A stretch of DNA of 64,000 nt from Isoetes taiwanensis (GCA_021234155.1 JAJEKV010000062.1:2575305-2639304), one strand, 5' to 3'. Shown: positions 11,411 to 23,188, counted from the first letter of the stretch. Made by a program: numbers and translations. Notes: a model not told the origin generated them from the sequence alone.

Positions 11411-14050
11411 CGTACATTCAAATTAGCATTGTCTTACCTAGACAATTTGCCAACTGTCACGCGAGATTTTTTTGCCTTGCGGGAACCTTTTTGCTCGTGC
11501 TTCTGCTCTGTAATACTCCGTAATGGCTATGGCATACTGGAGATCCGCCCTCTTTCTGGTAAGAACTCCATTTCCTTTTTTTTTTGTTTGTTGGAATTCT
11601 CACCCATCTTTCAACTTGAATCCAAATAGCAGGGGCCGATCTGCTCCTCTATCACGCCATTACTTATGGCAGCCCACAGATTGGTAGATGCGGCTTTAAA
11701 GACGGGTTTCCCGCTTCCTAGTATAACACCAGAGAGCAAGGGAGAATCTCTGACACATATCAACAAAAAAGAACACAAGGACTAAGTTTTGATATCATTT
11801 CCTTCCTTTCGTATGCTTCTCTTGACATGTTCTATAAAGTGTTTAAACGTGTTTTTGTGATTTAGTAAGACCTGGAGGAATCAAGTCAGCACTGCACTCT
11901 ATGGATTCAATTGAGTTCGATTAGAAAAGTTGAACAGTGTGACTACCAACTTTTAAGAAAATTTAATTAAACATCAAGAAATTGTCTGTCACCCAAAATA
12001 TATGTGAACTTCCCAAAATTTGCACGATAGAAACAATTATGAATTATGAATTAGGCTTGCATCACACATTGCTTGGAAAAATAATTACTAAAGGATTGCC
12101 ATACATTCTAGCAAGTCACTTTGTAATTTAGATGACACTTTCTCCTCTTAGCGGTTTATAACCCTTAGAATTCACAAAAGAATTTTTGATTCACATGGCT
12201 TACTTTGTTAAAAAACATGACTTATTTTGTTAAAAATTACCTGGACATCTACACTAGATGAGAATTGCCATATTGCATTTTCGATTTTTTTTAGAAGTGG
12301 CATCCCAAAAGTAACATCTATGCATACACCTAAGATTTACACCCATGCCGAATTTGCTCCCTATGAGTTCAATTGAATAAGATTAAAAAAGTCCTAACAC
12401 GTAAATCGAACTCACTAAGGAAATTTGATGTAATCTCGAGAAAGTGGAACCCATATATATGTGACTTAACTTGCAGCCTATTTGTATTGTGAATGCTAAC
12501 TCATTCCGTGATTGTGGTATTTCCAACCATATGGATTGGAAGTGCAACTTCTTCATTTGGAAGATAAAAGTTCTCGAACGTCACGAGACCTCTTTATAAT
12601 GCCCCCATTGCATAGCTATTTGCAACTCTTTTTAACAAAATGTTATATAAATGATGAAACATTGCCATTTCCTTCTATGAAAATTAATTCAATAGGTCAT
12701 GAAAGTCACGTGGAATCTATAGAATCTAGCGTTGATTTTTAAATAACCTACAGGAAATATGTCTAACAGACTTGCTAGGGGGATCTTAAGGGAATCTAGA
12801 TAACTCTTTCACATTGGGTGCTTTGCAGTAAATCTAGGTGTTCTTTTAGAAAATCTTTATAGAATCTACAGGAATGCTCGCAGTATATTGACGAATCTTA
12901 TAACCTCAGAGAATCTTATAGAATCTTTCCATAATATTGGCTAGTTTTAAGGGAATGTTGACATGTACTCATCTCAAATGGTGAGCTTTTGACTGCTAGA
13001 CAATCTTCTAAGTGATTGAGGAATAGGATATTTAGTGTTTCAACAAGACAATGGATTTAGCTTAAACCTTCGTGGGTTTAGCCTAGATGCCTTCTGCCAT
13101 TTGTATGACAAGACAATTGAGATAATTGAGAATGTGATGTATTTGTTCTGCATTCAATGGAAACTAAGGCAGAACTATCAGACTTATTGGCTTTATAGAA
13201 CCAATTTAATGGTTTCCAAATGAGGCGAAGTCTCGTTAATTTGGCAAATGGTGCCCTTCTTGGAACATATTTGTTAACTTCCAAACATAAGTTTTTTAAG
13301 CCCTCTAGAAATGTCTCAAATGGCCATGTGGAGTCTAAGAGAATTACCAACGCCAGCAATTTTGAAGTTTCCAAATGGAGGGCCATTATGGACTAGGAAG
13401 CGTGCTTCTAGCATGACACTTCCCACGACATTGGATTGTTCTTATCTTGTGGATGGATAAGTTCTAATGAACAATGGTGAGGTTCTAACTGCTAGACAAT
13501 CTTCTAACTAGTTGAGAGATGTCATAATTAGCATTTTAACAAGAGAATTAGGAGTGGAATCTTCAATGCAACTCTTCAACTCCTATTCCAAGATGATCAT
13601 GAATAGCTATCAAGCAAGGGCTTCAGCTTCGTTTGAGAAGGTAAAATCTCAAATAACATTACTAAATTCACCCTCGAATGAGCGGATTATGATGCTATCG
13701 AACATTTAATTTGATTTGACAATTACAATTTTAGGATTTACCTATGATTATTTATTGTAGACTGTTAACTAGTAGACAACTATATGTTCAGAGAAAGACT
13801 GTGAAATTATATGAAACTTTATGGCAATATTGGTTGATGCAACTTCCACTGTGATATTGACTTCTTCTAACACACTCAACTTTAGATACTGATCTGTTTA
13901 AGCTTGGACAACCAAAACTATAGAATTAATTAATGGGAGTATTCTTTAGATTACACATGGAATGTACCTTTTGTTCATAAACCCATTGATAGTACAAAAA
14001 CTTGTATATATATATATATATACCGATTTACATAGATACAAAATTGTGAT
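11411..14050. other. No recognisable gene; decayed intergenic DNA
   Basis: Short open frames only. Local features: repeated AATCTTATAGAATCT-like phrases at 12700-12960; an imperfect direct repeat of about 75 bp (GCTAGACAATCTTCTAA core) at about 12955-13045 and 13465-13545; a TA microsatellite at 14006-14023. Nothing coding is supported. Confidence 0.6.
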
Positions 14051-14058
14051 GTACATAA

Positions 14059-14413
14059 TTATGACCGTTCCCCACGGATCCGGCGTGCTAACTGTAGGTC
14101 TTTTGTCATGATGGTTACTCGCTTGGCATGGATGGCACATAGGTTTGCATCGCCAAAGAGGGCCACCAAGTAAGCCTCGGCCGCCTCCTGAAGTGCTAGA
14201 ATGGCATGAGTTTGAAAACGAAGGTCCGTCTTAAATTCTTGGGCAATTTCTCGGACCAGGCATTTGGAAAGGAAGTTTTAAATACGTAAACTTCGATGGA
14301 TTTACGGTACTTCCTTATCTCTCGAAGTGCCACGGTACCAGGCTTGTAACGATGCCTCCTCCTAGGTTGGGGTGCAGCTCCGGGTAGAGTCTTCCCTGCT
14401 GTCCCAGGATGCC
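14059..14413 (-). pseudogene. Histone H3-like sequence (H3.3-type core, divergent tail, frameshifted)
   Basis: On the minus strand the frame reads PRRRHRYKPGTVALREIRKY (about 14380-14310), the H3 alphaN region, then shifts frame near 14270 and continues [48 protein letters not shown] and [12 protein letters not shown], ending at a TAA (14061-14059). The core length matches canonical H3, with no loop-1 insertion. His and Leu in THAILALQ are H3.3-type positions. The tail before HRYKPG (AGKTLPGAAPQP) lacks the usual ARTKQTARKS pattern and is Pro/Arg rich, as in many centromeric H3 tails. A one-step frameshift splits the gene, so it is either dead or carries an assembly error. It is continuous with an unknown ORF on the same strand. 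Confidence 0.85.
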
Positions 14414-14442
14414 GGGCTTTACGGATGATATTATCCCGCCGG

Positions 14443-15409
14443 TTATCCCCTGCAGCCTTGGCGATTCCTCCCGAGAGCTCTAAAATCCTTATCTTCGAGC
14501 ACCGGATCTTTGGGGTGTTTTCTTTTGTCTTGGCGAGGAATACGGACTTCGCAGTGGTGGCTCTTGCCGATGCCTTTCTTCCTCTTCCTTCCTCGATCGG
14601 CTCCATCCGCGGCCCGGTTGCCTCTCTTGCTCTCTTTCTGCCGCCGTCCCGCATTCTTTTGATTTTGCTCTTGTTCTACCCGCTGGCGATGGATAGTATC
14701 CTCCACGAAGCTTGGCAGCCTCCTCCGTCAAGCTGTGTTGCCTTACGCTTAGCTGGCGGTGTGGCTTGCTCCTCTGCTTGCTTCTCTTTGGCTATTCGAT
14801 CTCGGTTCTTCTTGTAAGCTCTATGAAGTAACGTGGGGGATTAGCTTGCATGTCTCGTTCAACGGCCCATTGGAAGTGATCTCGTGAAGTAGGAGGGTGA
14901 TCCCGCTTCCCAAAGGATACGATTGGTCTCCTCTTCATATGAGAACGATGGAAGAGTATAGGCTCCCCATCAAAAAGGCACATCTTGGTTTCTAGGTAGC
15001 GGTATCCTGAAGCCGGATCATCCAATGCCAACCACTGCAGATCCGCCTCTTGGGCCATTTGCAAACTGTTCTGGGCCTGCATTTGTAAGGCCTCCTCCTC
15101 TGTTTGTTCATCCCCTGCTGGCGGAAAGAACCGGGCATACTTCTGGACGCCATCTTCCCTGTTCCACTACTATGCGGTCTCCTCAATAGCGTTGAGCTTG
15201 AACACAAAGCGCTCATTATAGCAAAAGAGCGGGTATGGGATTCTGACCCCTTCGTAGAAGCGCTTCACGAAATACTCTAGTATTTCTTCAGTCTTCGCTT
15301 CTGCGTCTGGCGCTGGGTCTCGTTGTGGTAGCAATTCAGCCATTAAAAACTCTATGGGGGTTTTGGAATAGCGAGGCTTACGCGTATAAACTTGCTTGGG
15401 TGTCTCCAT
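14443..15409 (-). pseudogene. Unknown ORF of an LTR-element-like block (broken)
   Basis: From ATG 15409 the minus strand encodes METPKQVYTRKPRYSKTP, then ILEYFVKRFYEGVRIPYPLF, two adjacent TAG stops at about 15172-15167, and in the same frame REDGVQKYARFFPPAGDEQ, MCLFDGEPILFHRSHMKRR and HFQWAVERDMQAN. A frameshift near 14825 leads to a Lys/Glu/Arg-rich tail (AYKKNRDRIAKEKQAEEQA) and then the H3-like piece. No family is recognised. It begins about 570 bp downstream of a tRNA-Met-type primer-binding site on the same strand, the place expected for gag. The paired TAG codons look like two Gln codons lost by C-to-T change. Confidence 0.45.
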
Positions 15410-15599
15410 CCTTATAGAGTAGGCGCTTAGGTGGGCGCCGGGCGCTTGGGGAGAAAGGTAAAGGGCGAGGTTTGGCTATGGCGGGGAAGCTTCTAGTTCC
15501 TGCTATGGCGGCCGTAGCTCAAAAGGGCTTAGGTGTTTAAGAAAAGTGAAAGAAAAGTCACTTTTAAAATTTTAACCCTAAAACTTTTATGGAAAAAAT

Positions 15600-15691
15600 G
15601 GCGGGCGCTTTTAGGGTGGCGGGCACCCTACCTCGGCGTCGATAAGGCGCCAGCCGGGCCCAGGACCCCCCGCCTCGCCACTTAGGGTTAG

Positions 15692-15726
<35 letters not shown>

Positions 15727-15830
15727 GGGTGGCGGGCACCCCTACCCCCGAGGTTTCTACTGGGCGCCAGCTGACACCCGGGGTACCCCCCCCCGCCCAC
15801 TTAGGGTTAGGGTTGGGTGCCGGTACACCC
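15600..15830. repeat. Two-copy GC-rich repeat with internal poly-T
   Basis: Two copies (about 15605-15696 and 15725-15815) share GGTGGCGGGCACCC, a GGCGCCAG-type core, a C-run and CACTTAGGGTTAGGGTT. A 27-base T run lies between them. The short TTAGGG pairs are not a telomere array. Confidence 0.7.
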
Positions 15831-15979
15831 TTCTAATTACAATTAGACCACGCTAAAAGCAAGCATGGCGGCATCCATTACACCACCCAAAAACTCATAC
15901 TACTCCAAAATCCTCACTCTCTAGCTAACGATCTATCGAGGTTAGTATGTGGCCAAAGGTATAGTTTGGCTTCCCAAAA

Positions 15980-15995
15980 CCATGCTCGATACCAA
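15980..15995 (-). other. Primer-binding-site-like sequence (initiator tRNA-Met type)
   Basis: The minus strand reads TTGGTATCGAGCATGG, close to the common plant LTR primer site TGGTATCAGAGC. It lies at the edge of a repeat shared with 63636-64000, and that second copy has TGGTATCGTGAGCCATG at the same place (63635-63619). This fits an LTR located at higher coordinates, with the element body extending leftwards through 15409-14059. Confidence 0.5.
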
Positions 15996-17590
15996 TCGCG
16001 GACGCCCTCGAACATATCTGACCCTGGCCGTTACACGGGACTTTCCTCCCATGGCGACCAACTTCGCCATGAGCAGGGCCCTCCGCTATTTCGGGCCATC
16101 TATATTACGATGCCCTAAGAAGGACACTGAAGGGTCATTCGCCCACGCCTTCAATGGGGCTCCTACGTCGCGGAAAGCGTGAATACAAGGGTTAGCACAC
16201 AAAGCATAAATCACATATAAATAACCACCACGCGAAGGGTGGCATATCCATCCAAATACCAGCGGCAAAGAATATGCATCTAAACCTAAGAAAACACCCC
16301 AAACCCATGGTTCTACCCCTGCCTTCGGACTCCAGTGAGGATCGACCGACGGCTAGGCCTCAAGAGATCAGCAGACGCAGAATCTTGACATGGCGTTGGC
16401 GGCATAGAACATTGGCTAGGGTTGTCCACTCCATCCGCCCCCCCGTGCACACTTTGCGGATGGGTCAATTCACGCTATGGCGCCGCTATAGCCTTCCAGG
16501 AGACGCGGGCTCGAGGCATCACCCCGCCGAGCCCACTCCGGGGTTCATGAAGCCCCTGGTCCGATGAGGCGGTCGGGAAGCGTCCCCCTTCCGTAATCCG
16601 CCGGTGGCTCCATGGGCGAGCTAGAGAATACGTGTGCATCAGCGACCCCGCATCCGTGCAGACTTACTCACCCTAAATCTACTCAAAGTGCAAGGTGCCC
16701 CATACGGGTCACACCTTCCCACCTGTGGAGTGTCGGACCCATACCCGGCCCCTCACGTGACCTGCTATCGAGTCTAGCTCGCTATAGGAGTCCCAGGGGA
16801 GCCTTTTATGTTAGGTGGCAAGACCCCACCTCCACGTCACCACCGTGTTCCTTGTCCGGGTGCTAAGCCCGCACCATAGCATCTATGACCCGGTGGGCTC
16901 TTGTGCACAGTGCCGCAACTAGTGGGATGCTACGGGGGTCTATCTAGGAGCATACTACAATACATGGCTCGAGAGGTCTCTACCCCGTAACCCCCATTCC
17001 GAAGTAATACCATGCAAAGAACTATCAATCCATCCTTAACAAACATAATCGGTATCGAAATAAGAAGAACTCACCTTTACAATCAAGGGTTAGTCCTATA
17101 AGTAAAACAATGAGATAATAGAGAAGCAAGAAACACAACCTGGCAGGCCCAACAGGCCACGCCCTAGAATTCACAACTATATTAGCCACCCACCGAATTA
17201 CGGCCGGATCCATTACCAATTGGTGCTTCCATCTCCTAGGTCTTGGTGGTTCGACTTCATACCACAATGTAAAGAAGTACTTGGTCCGGTGGCGCCAAAT
17301 AAGTGTGTGGGTTTGGCGCGACTCTGCTCCTTCTTGGACGAATTTTGGGAGTCAATTAGCAATAGGGATCAGGTTGACAGCCCAATTTGGAAGTCCCCAT
17401 GTTGGCCAATCGAATTAGGCCAGGTGGCGCCTTCCCAAAGCATTTATTGGCCTAATTATCCCATTTAATATTAATCCCTAGATTATAGGTTATTATCTTT
17501 AATGATTAAATTAGCATAGCTAATTTAATCCTTCTAAGTCAACCCCTAGGTTACAATACCCCATGGTGGCGTATTTTATCGGGTGACGTG
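15996..17590 (-). repeat. Probable LTR (copy 1; right border uncertain)
   Basis: The segment about 16040-16345 is clearly shared with 63680-64000: AGGGCCCTCCGC, CACGCCTTCAATGGG, TAAATAACCACCACG, AGAATATGCATCTAA and AAACACCCCAAACCC recur in order. It is GC-rich and lacks a supported gene. With a primer-site-like sequence at its left edge it is read as a 5' LTR in minus orientation. The right end is not fixed; a LINE fragment begins at 17600. Confidence 0.5.
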
Positions 17591-17599
17591 TCAAGATAT

Positions 17600-18600
17600 T
17601 TATAGGTGTACTGAGGTACGCGTACGATATCGTATAAATAATGGGAACGTCACAATTTCATTCCAAATTCTCCAGCTTGTCCTATTCCATAAGTCAGCCA
17701 GGATTTCCAGCATTTTCCCATTTTCTATATGATTTTGGGTGTTCCTCTGCCTGATAGGTGTAACCCTTTTTAGCAAAAATAGTAGACCAGAAGATAGAGA
17801 AGGCTCCACTGTCATGGCTGATAGGTTTATGAACAAAAGTAGATGCAACCATATTCCAATCCTTAAAAGGTTCCTCATTAGATTAGATGTATTAGGGCCA
17901 GCCTTGAAGGTGTGGAATATAGAGTCAGGAAGAATGTGTTTACAAGTAGCTCTGTTGAAAGGCTTACTTTTCTTTAACCAGTACTTAATAAAATCCATAG
18001 CATGAGAATTAAGTTTGTTAATAGCTTTCCATACGAACTTGAACCCTAGAGCTTGGGCGTGGTGGAATAAAGACTTACATCCCAGATCCCCTTGATCTTT
18101 GTCATGGGCTAATTCCCTCCAATTGAGATAGTGCATACCAGACCAAATGAAGTCTCTTACACATCTCTCTATAAGGTATGATCTTTTATCAGCAATCAAC
18201 ACTGAAGAAAAGTAAATGTGAGTGCTAGCCAAGATGGAATTAGCCACAATGATTTTGCCATCCCTGGAAAGCGTTCTGCTAATACCACTCACTTTTTTAA
18301 TTCCATTATTAATAGAATCCCAAGCCCCTTTAACAATGTTGTTAATCGCAATAGGTAGGCCTAGGAGAGTAATACATTCATTTGGAGCTACAATATTGAT
18401 ACCTCTACTATTAATAGTTAAATCGAGCTTGTCCCAGAGGATAGAACACTTTTTAATATTGAGATAGACACTAGATGCTATCTCAAACAAGTTGATGCAA
18501 TCAAAGAAATTATCTATGACGTCATTACTAGCCTTAAGCATGATAAAGGTATCACCAGCAAGTATGAGGATAAATCTTGCACTATGTGGTCATACATAGT
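17600..18600 (-). pseudogene. LINE (non-LTR) reverse transcriptase C-terminal part
   Basis: A 313-codon minus-strand frame (18541-17600), extending upstream to about 18600, has the thumb and C-terminal wording of plant L1-type RT: SSVYLNIKKCSILWDKL, CITLLGLPIA, SISRTLSRDGKI-like segment, FIWSGMHYLNWRELAHDKDQ, GDLGCKSLFHHAQALGFK. Just upstream LILAGDTFIML stands where the FADDT active site should be, so one catalytic Asp has become Gly. The endonuclease and RT fingers are absent. It is a 5'-truncated or otherwise broken copy. Confidence 0.85.
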
Positions 18601-19227
18601 TTAAAGATCTATTTCTGCAAGAGAAGTTAAGCCAGAAACCATGGCAAACTTTGGCATAAATAAGAGTTGCACTTTGGCAATATACAAATTGATAAAATAC
18701 GTTCCTGCTTTTTATAGCAACCGATAAGCAGGAATGGGTAGTAGCAAAATATAAGAAATTATGTAGAGCCTTTACGAATTGAAATGCTAGCTTCGAAGAG
18801 CATTATCGAGTATATGAGAGAATGACTTTATTGGACTCTTTTATATCTTGATATGTTAGATTCAGGAGTTCATGTTTCTCCAATTTCTATGATCTTATAC
18901 AGGCATAAGCGTGCATTCAAAGGTGCATCTTAATGGATGGGATAGATCCAATTTCGAATCGTACGTCGTTCTTTCATATTCAAGGTTTAACTTTTTTTGC
19001 TCTCTGATTATTGATATTGTTCTGGTGGAACAGTGGAAATTGCGTTGCCAATTTCAGTTAAAAATGAGGTTGGCACAGGAGGATTCCTTCAAGTAGTAAA
19101 AAACGCTTTTTTTTTTTTTTGTATTTTCTAATTGGATATTTTTTTGTGCCTCACATTCAAGTCCAATTTCTAAAAATGCTGCCATTTCTATACTACTTTT
19201 ACTCAGGAGTTTTTGTTTCTCAATGAA

Positions 19228-19500
19228 CACTACAAGGCACAAGGGTCTTTTGTCACGAACAAATTTATCACGCCAATAAAGTTTGTCACGTGTTTTAATT
19301 TTGCCACAGGTGACAAAGGCAAATCTTTTTTTGCAACTCGTGATAAAAATGCAAACTCAAAAACCGTGACAAATGACTGAAATTTGTCACGCGTGACAAA
19401 TATATGTCATGCGTGACAAATTTTTTTATTGTCATGTATGACAAACCTTAATAGCTTTTGTCACGCGTCACAAACTTTTGTCACGCATGACAAATAATGT
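19228..19500 (+). mobile_element. CACTA-type end with palindromic subterminal repeats
   Basis: CACTACAAGGCAC starts at 19228, typical of a plant CACTA terminus. Within the next 270 bp, GTCAC/GTGAC half-sites recur, several as full palindromes such as TTTGTCACGCGTGACAAA (about 19383 and variants at 19407, 19430, 19458, 19480). Such dense subterminal palindromes are where CACTA transposases bind. I could not find a matching TAGTG end to the right, so the element is partial or its other end is mutated. Confidence 0.6.
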
Positions 19501-19564
19501 AGCCGTTTATTTCAATTTTAAATCTGTTCATTTCAGCTCCCTTCTCATGCTTCTCTTCTCCTAG

Positions 19565-20715
19565 GTGCTCTGTTGGGCGCTTGGTATCGATCCCAATCTC
19601 TTTAACAATCTGCCTCCTATTACTAGGAGGAGGAGGAGGATAAAAGAGTTGATAGATGCAGGTTTGCTTCCAGCAGCGCAGCTGAGACGCGTCGAGGACA
19701 CCATGCTGGTGAGTTTGAATCTTGTTGGTGTCAGTCGTGTGGGGCAGCACAACCGGTTGGGTACGGTGATTGAGCGGCATTTGCAGTCAAATGGTACTTA
19801 TTGGGGTGCTCCTAAAAGCTTTTGTAGGCGTTTTGGCACGCCCCACAATCCAGCACCACTAGATGGACAGGTTAGTAAATAATTTAATTTGTTATAGGTT
19901 TATTTTATTATTTAGCATGTTGGGGTAAATAGCTGTATTTTAGTTAAATACATAGTCTTTTATTTAAAAAGCATTCTATGGTTAAACAAAACTCAACACA
20001 ACGAGCCATAATCAATTTTTCGAGGGGAGTTTTGAGACATGTTGGAGATGATGATGAAATAGATTCTGCACAAAGTGCATCCCACTATAGGACCCATGGA
20101 TCAAGCCACATAAATGTACATAGTGGAAGTAGTTACCAAGTTGTGGGGTGTGATATACCTGATTTACCAATGCCGCTTCACATTGAGAGATTATTAAAAC
20201 CTGTAGATCGACGAAGATTAGGTCTATTTAGTGTTCCATTGCTCAATTTAGGTGACATATTCACTTATTGGGGTCGTTGATGTGTAATAAAGCAGTCTAC
20301 GCTCCCTAGATCTGGAAGGGGATTATTCATTGCCCAAAATCTTCGTGTTGGATATAATTCAGTTGTCCCTTTGATGATCTATGGAGGTCTAGAGTATAGT
20401 GCATCCGAGTGGGAGGCATTAACATATTATTTATTTTCTATGATGGTATACGGTTGCAACAGTAATGCATGCACTATGGAAATGAGATCTAAGTACAATG
20501 AGGACAAGAGATTTCGCATTGATGGTCGTGTGGAAGAACGTGGCAATATAGCGGGGCTGATCAATAGCTGTGGTGCCAATAAAAATATCATCAATTGCAT
20601 ATTTGAAGAAAGAAGTAATGATCGTGAGGAGTTCATGACAAGAATGTGTAAGCACTTTGTTATGGTTGTTGCTATCAAGAGCCTCAGAGAGGGCGAAGAG
20701 TTATTTTTGGACTAG
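19565..20715 (+). pseudogene. SET-domain methyltransferase fragment inside the CACTA-like element
   Basis: The frame 19978-20715 reads through one in-frame TGA (20278-20280) and contains SET-domain landmarks: RSGRGLFIAQNL (about 20305), VPLMIYGGLEYSASEWE (about 20368), FRIDGRVEERGNIAGLINSC (20512-20571), an equivalent of the NHSCxPN loop, and AIKSLREGEELFLD before a TAG at 20713-20715. In SET enzymes GEEL..DY ends with the catalytic Tyr; here that codon is the stop. SET proteins methylate lysines, often on histones. Upstream, 19565-19870 is another open exon ending in a GT donor with no recognised family. The Tyr loss and the TGA make activity unlikely. Confidence 0.75.
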
Positions 20716-20719
20716 AAAT

Positions 20720-22240
20720 TCATGAGACTGTACCTGATCGGTTTTTGTAGAGATAAAAACTTTTAATTCTTTAGAACAAACTTTTATTTTTAATTAATTG
20801 CTACTCGATATTAGTGATACTTATCTTATTAAATCTGAATATTATTGTTCTTGTTTCATTTCCCTTTGCTTTATTTTTAGCACGCCAGCCTAACCAAGCG
20901 TGCAACCCTCCTTGCAATTCTAGGCTATCCACGTAGCCTATACATGTCAGCAGAATCTGATGTGGCATCGTCTAAGCTGTAAGATCTTCAAATTTGCAAA
21001 TCGACCGCTATTAAAATTAAGAAAAAGGCAGAAAAATACAGACAGAGATGGAGCCGTTCGCAATCTCTCCGCTCCGACAATCTCTCTGCTCCGGCACTTC
21101 TTCGATTTTCCTTACCCTTTCTCTCGCTTCCTTCAGATTTCCTTCTTCTTAACGCATTCAATCCTTTCCTTTCATCTTTCATCTTTCCTCTTCTCTGTTC
21201 CGCACCAAGCTTTCAAGCTTTTGTTCTTGACCGTCTATAATCGCCACCAAAACTCCCGCATCTGCTGCTACTGCTCGAACTTCTGCGCTTGTTGAAGGCA
21301 TTCTCACATGGATAAAGACCGGTAAGAATGCATTTGAAGTTATTCATTTCTGTGTCTTCTGCATGCTAATAGGACATCGCTGTTGTAGCTTTGCTGTTGT
21401 GCTTGCATATTTCCTCCTTTTCCTCCGTTGTTCAAGCCACGTTTAAGTTTTGTTGCTTTTTTTCTCTCGCCGTGCTACGGCTAATCTCGTCGTAGCCCTA
21501 TTTCTTATGGCCAGTGCAAATTATATGTAATGGTCCTCTAGGAACCGAACCTAGACAGATTCATTGGGCATGGCAAGGATTGGGCTTATCTGAAAGGGAT
21601 TAGGTTTATTTGAAATGACTGAACATGCTTGGAAATGGCAAAATAGGAAGTGTCTCTTCAAGCGCTTCTGAAACTCTGGTTGTTTTTTGTAATGGAGCTC
21701 TGATCATGGTTTTCTTTTTACAATGCCTTGCTCCCATTCAGCATGGAAAGGCGAAAGGCCCATCTATGGTATTCTAGAAATGTTGTGTTTTCTCATAATA
21801 TATTATATTTGTTGATTTCTGCCCATAGCCAGCTAGAACTGTATTGTTCATTTTTTTTACCTTTTTTGTTGACATTGAAAAGCAACCGATTTCGACATTG
21901 AGTCAGTAGTATAAGATTATGTGGATGAAACAAATTTACAGAACTTGCTAGAACATGCTTCATACTGCAAAACAGAGATCGCTGCTTCAACAACTCCCAT
22001 TAAGTTTTTTCGTTGATCAATGGATCAGTTTCCCACAGTTTTGGATGATGTTATGAATGATGTTTGAAACTTTGGCAATAGAGTTCTAGAAATGCTTCTT
22101 ATTCTAAAAGAGGGGTGAAACTGGCATTATCAGGTTATTTAGCTATGGTAGTCACAGCATCCTTCTTGTTTAGCCTTTGTTGCTTCTTGGATCCAAGAGA
22201 TTAGAGCACCACAAGATCAGATCACCAAACATATAAAACA
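20720..22240. other. No recognisable gene; pyrimidine-rich leader-like stretch
   Basis: About 21050-21300 is rich in C/T (CTCTCCGCTCCG, CTTTCTCTCGCTTCC), like a plant 5' leader, and is followed by a possible donor site (CCGGTAAGAATG, about 21318). No convincing coding exon follows. The rest is unassigned. Confidence 0.4.
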
Positions 22241-23090
22241 TTGAAGGCAGTTTCTCATTCGGCACTTCACTTCAACATCAACAACACGTTGAACACCACC
22301 AACCACCAACTTCTGGCCACTCAGAAATTAATGATCTTCAATGGTTGGAGACAAGCAGAATTGCATCCTTGTTGCAGAAAAGTAGCATTTCATAGTTCTT
22401 GTTGGAAAGAAAGTGCATTCAGCAACACATTATTGATACGGCGCTTTAGCACAATAAGTATTTGGGAAACTTCCTTATACACATGTATGGCAAATATGGA
22501 GCCTTTGGAGGAAGCCAAGAAAGTATTTTTTAATATGATAAGCGGGAGTATCTTTTCATGGAATGTAATGATGCATATCTATATCCAACAGAGTTCTCTT
22601 TTAGAGGCTTTTATGCCCTTCGAGCAAATGCCTCAACGAGACGTTGTCTCTTGGAATACAATGATTGCAGCATTTGTTCAATATGGTAAGTTTCCAGTGG
22701 CACTTGATCTGTTCCAGCAAATGCCTCAAAGGGACGTTGCATTATGGAATGCCATCATTGCTGGATATGCTCAGGATGGAAACATCAGTAAAGCTCTATA
22801 TCTCTTCAAACAAATGCCAAAGAGGGATGTGGTATCATGAACGGCCATGTTTAGAGGATATGCACAGCGTGGACAGATGGAGGCATTCGAGCTCTTTAGA
22901 TGCCTTCTAGAAATGTGGTCTCTTGAAATGTGATGATTCCATTTTTTGCACATATGCCTGGCAACTCTTTCAACAAATGCCTTATCCTGATATCATATTA
23001 TGGACTGCCATGATTGCTGCTTATGTACAGCAAGGAGATTTAGCAAAGGCTTTTGATATTTCAAACATATGCCCATGAGTGGTTGCAACT
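22241..23090 (+). pseudogene. PLS-class pentatricopeptide repeat (PPR) fragment
   Basis: A 199-codon frame (22241-22840) carries three clear PPR-type repeats ending in QMPQRDVVSWNTMIAAF, QMPQRDVALWNAIIAGYAQ and QMPKRDVVS, then a TGA. Further repeats continue in broken frames to about 23090 (TAMFRGYAQRGQMEAFELF, MPYPDIILWTAMIAAY-like). PPR proteins bind organelle RNA; the PLS type edits C to U. The start and the C-terminal E/DYW part are missing. This piece faces the opposite way from the DYW-PPR pseudogene at 25.3-27.9 kb. Confidence 0.85.
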
Positions 23091-23188
23091 TGTGCTCCAC
23101 AAGGGCGCCTAACACGTTTGTGCCTAACACTGCTAATCGGCTACACATAGTCATGGTTGTTTGTGGACCTTATTTTGTCTGGACGCCT

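Noticed and set aside
11405-11629. Continuation of starch synthase III into the GT5 domain
   Set aside because: None of the expected KVGGLGDV or later motifs appears in any plus frame after GGMVKEPP.
14792-15082. Treating the gag-position ORF as a known chromatin protein because it adjoins H3
   Set aside because: No recognisable chromatin-domain motif; association is positional only.
15683-15815. TTAGGGTTAGGG as telomere repeat
   Set aside because: Only two units at each of two sites, inside a larger duplicated segment; plant telomeres are usually TTTAGGG arrays.
20811-20822. TAGTG near 20815 as the right end of the 19.2-kb CACTA-like element
   Set aside because: No subterminal palindromes precede it and the flanking bases do not repeat the left flank GAA.
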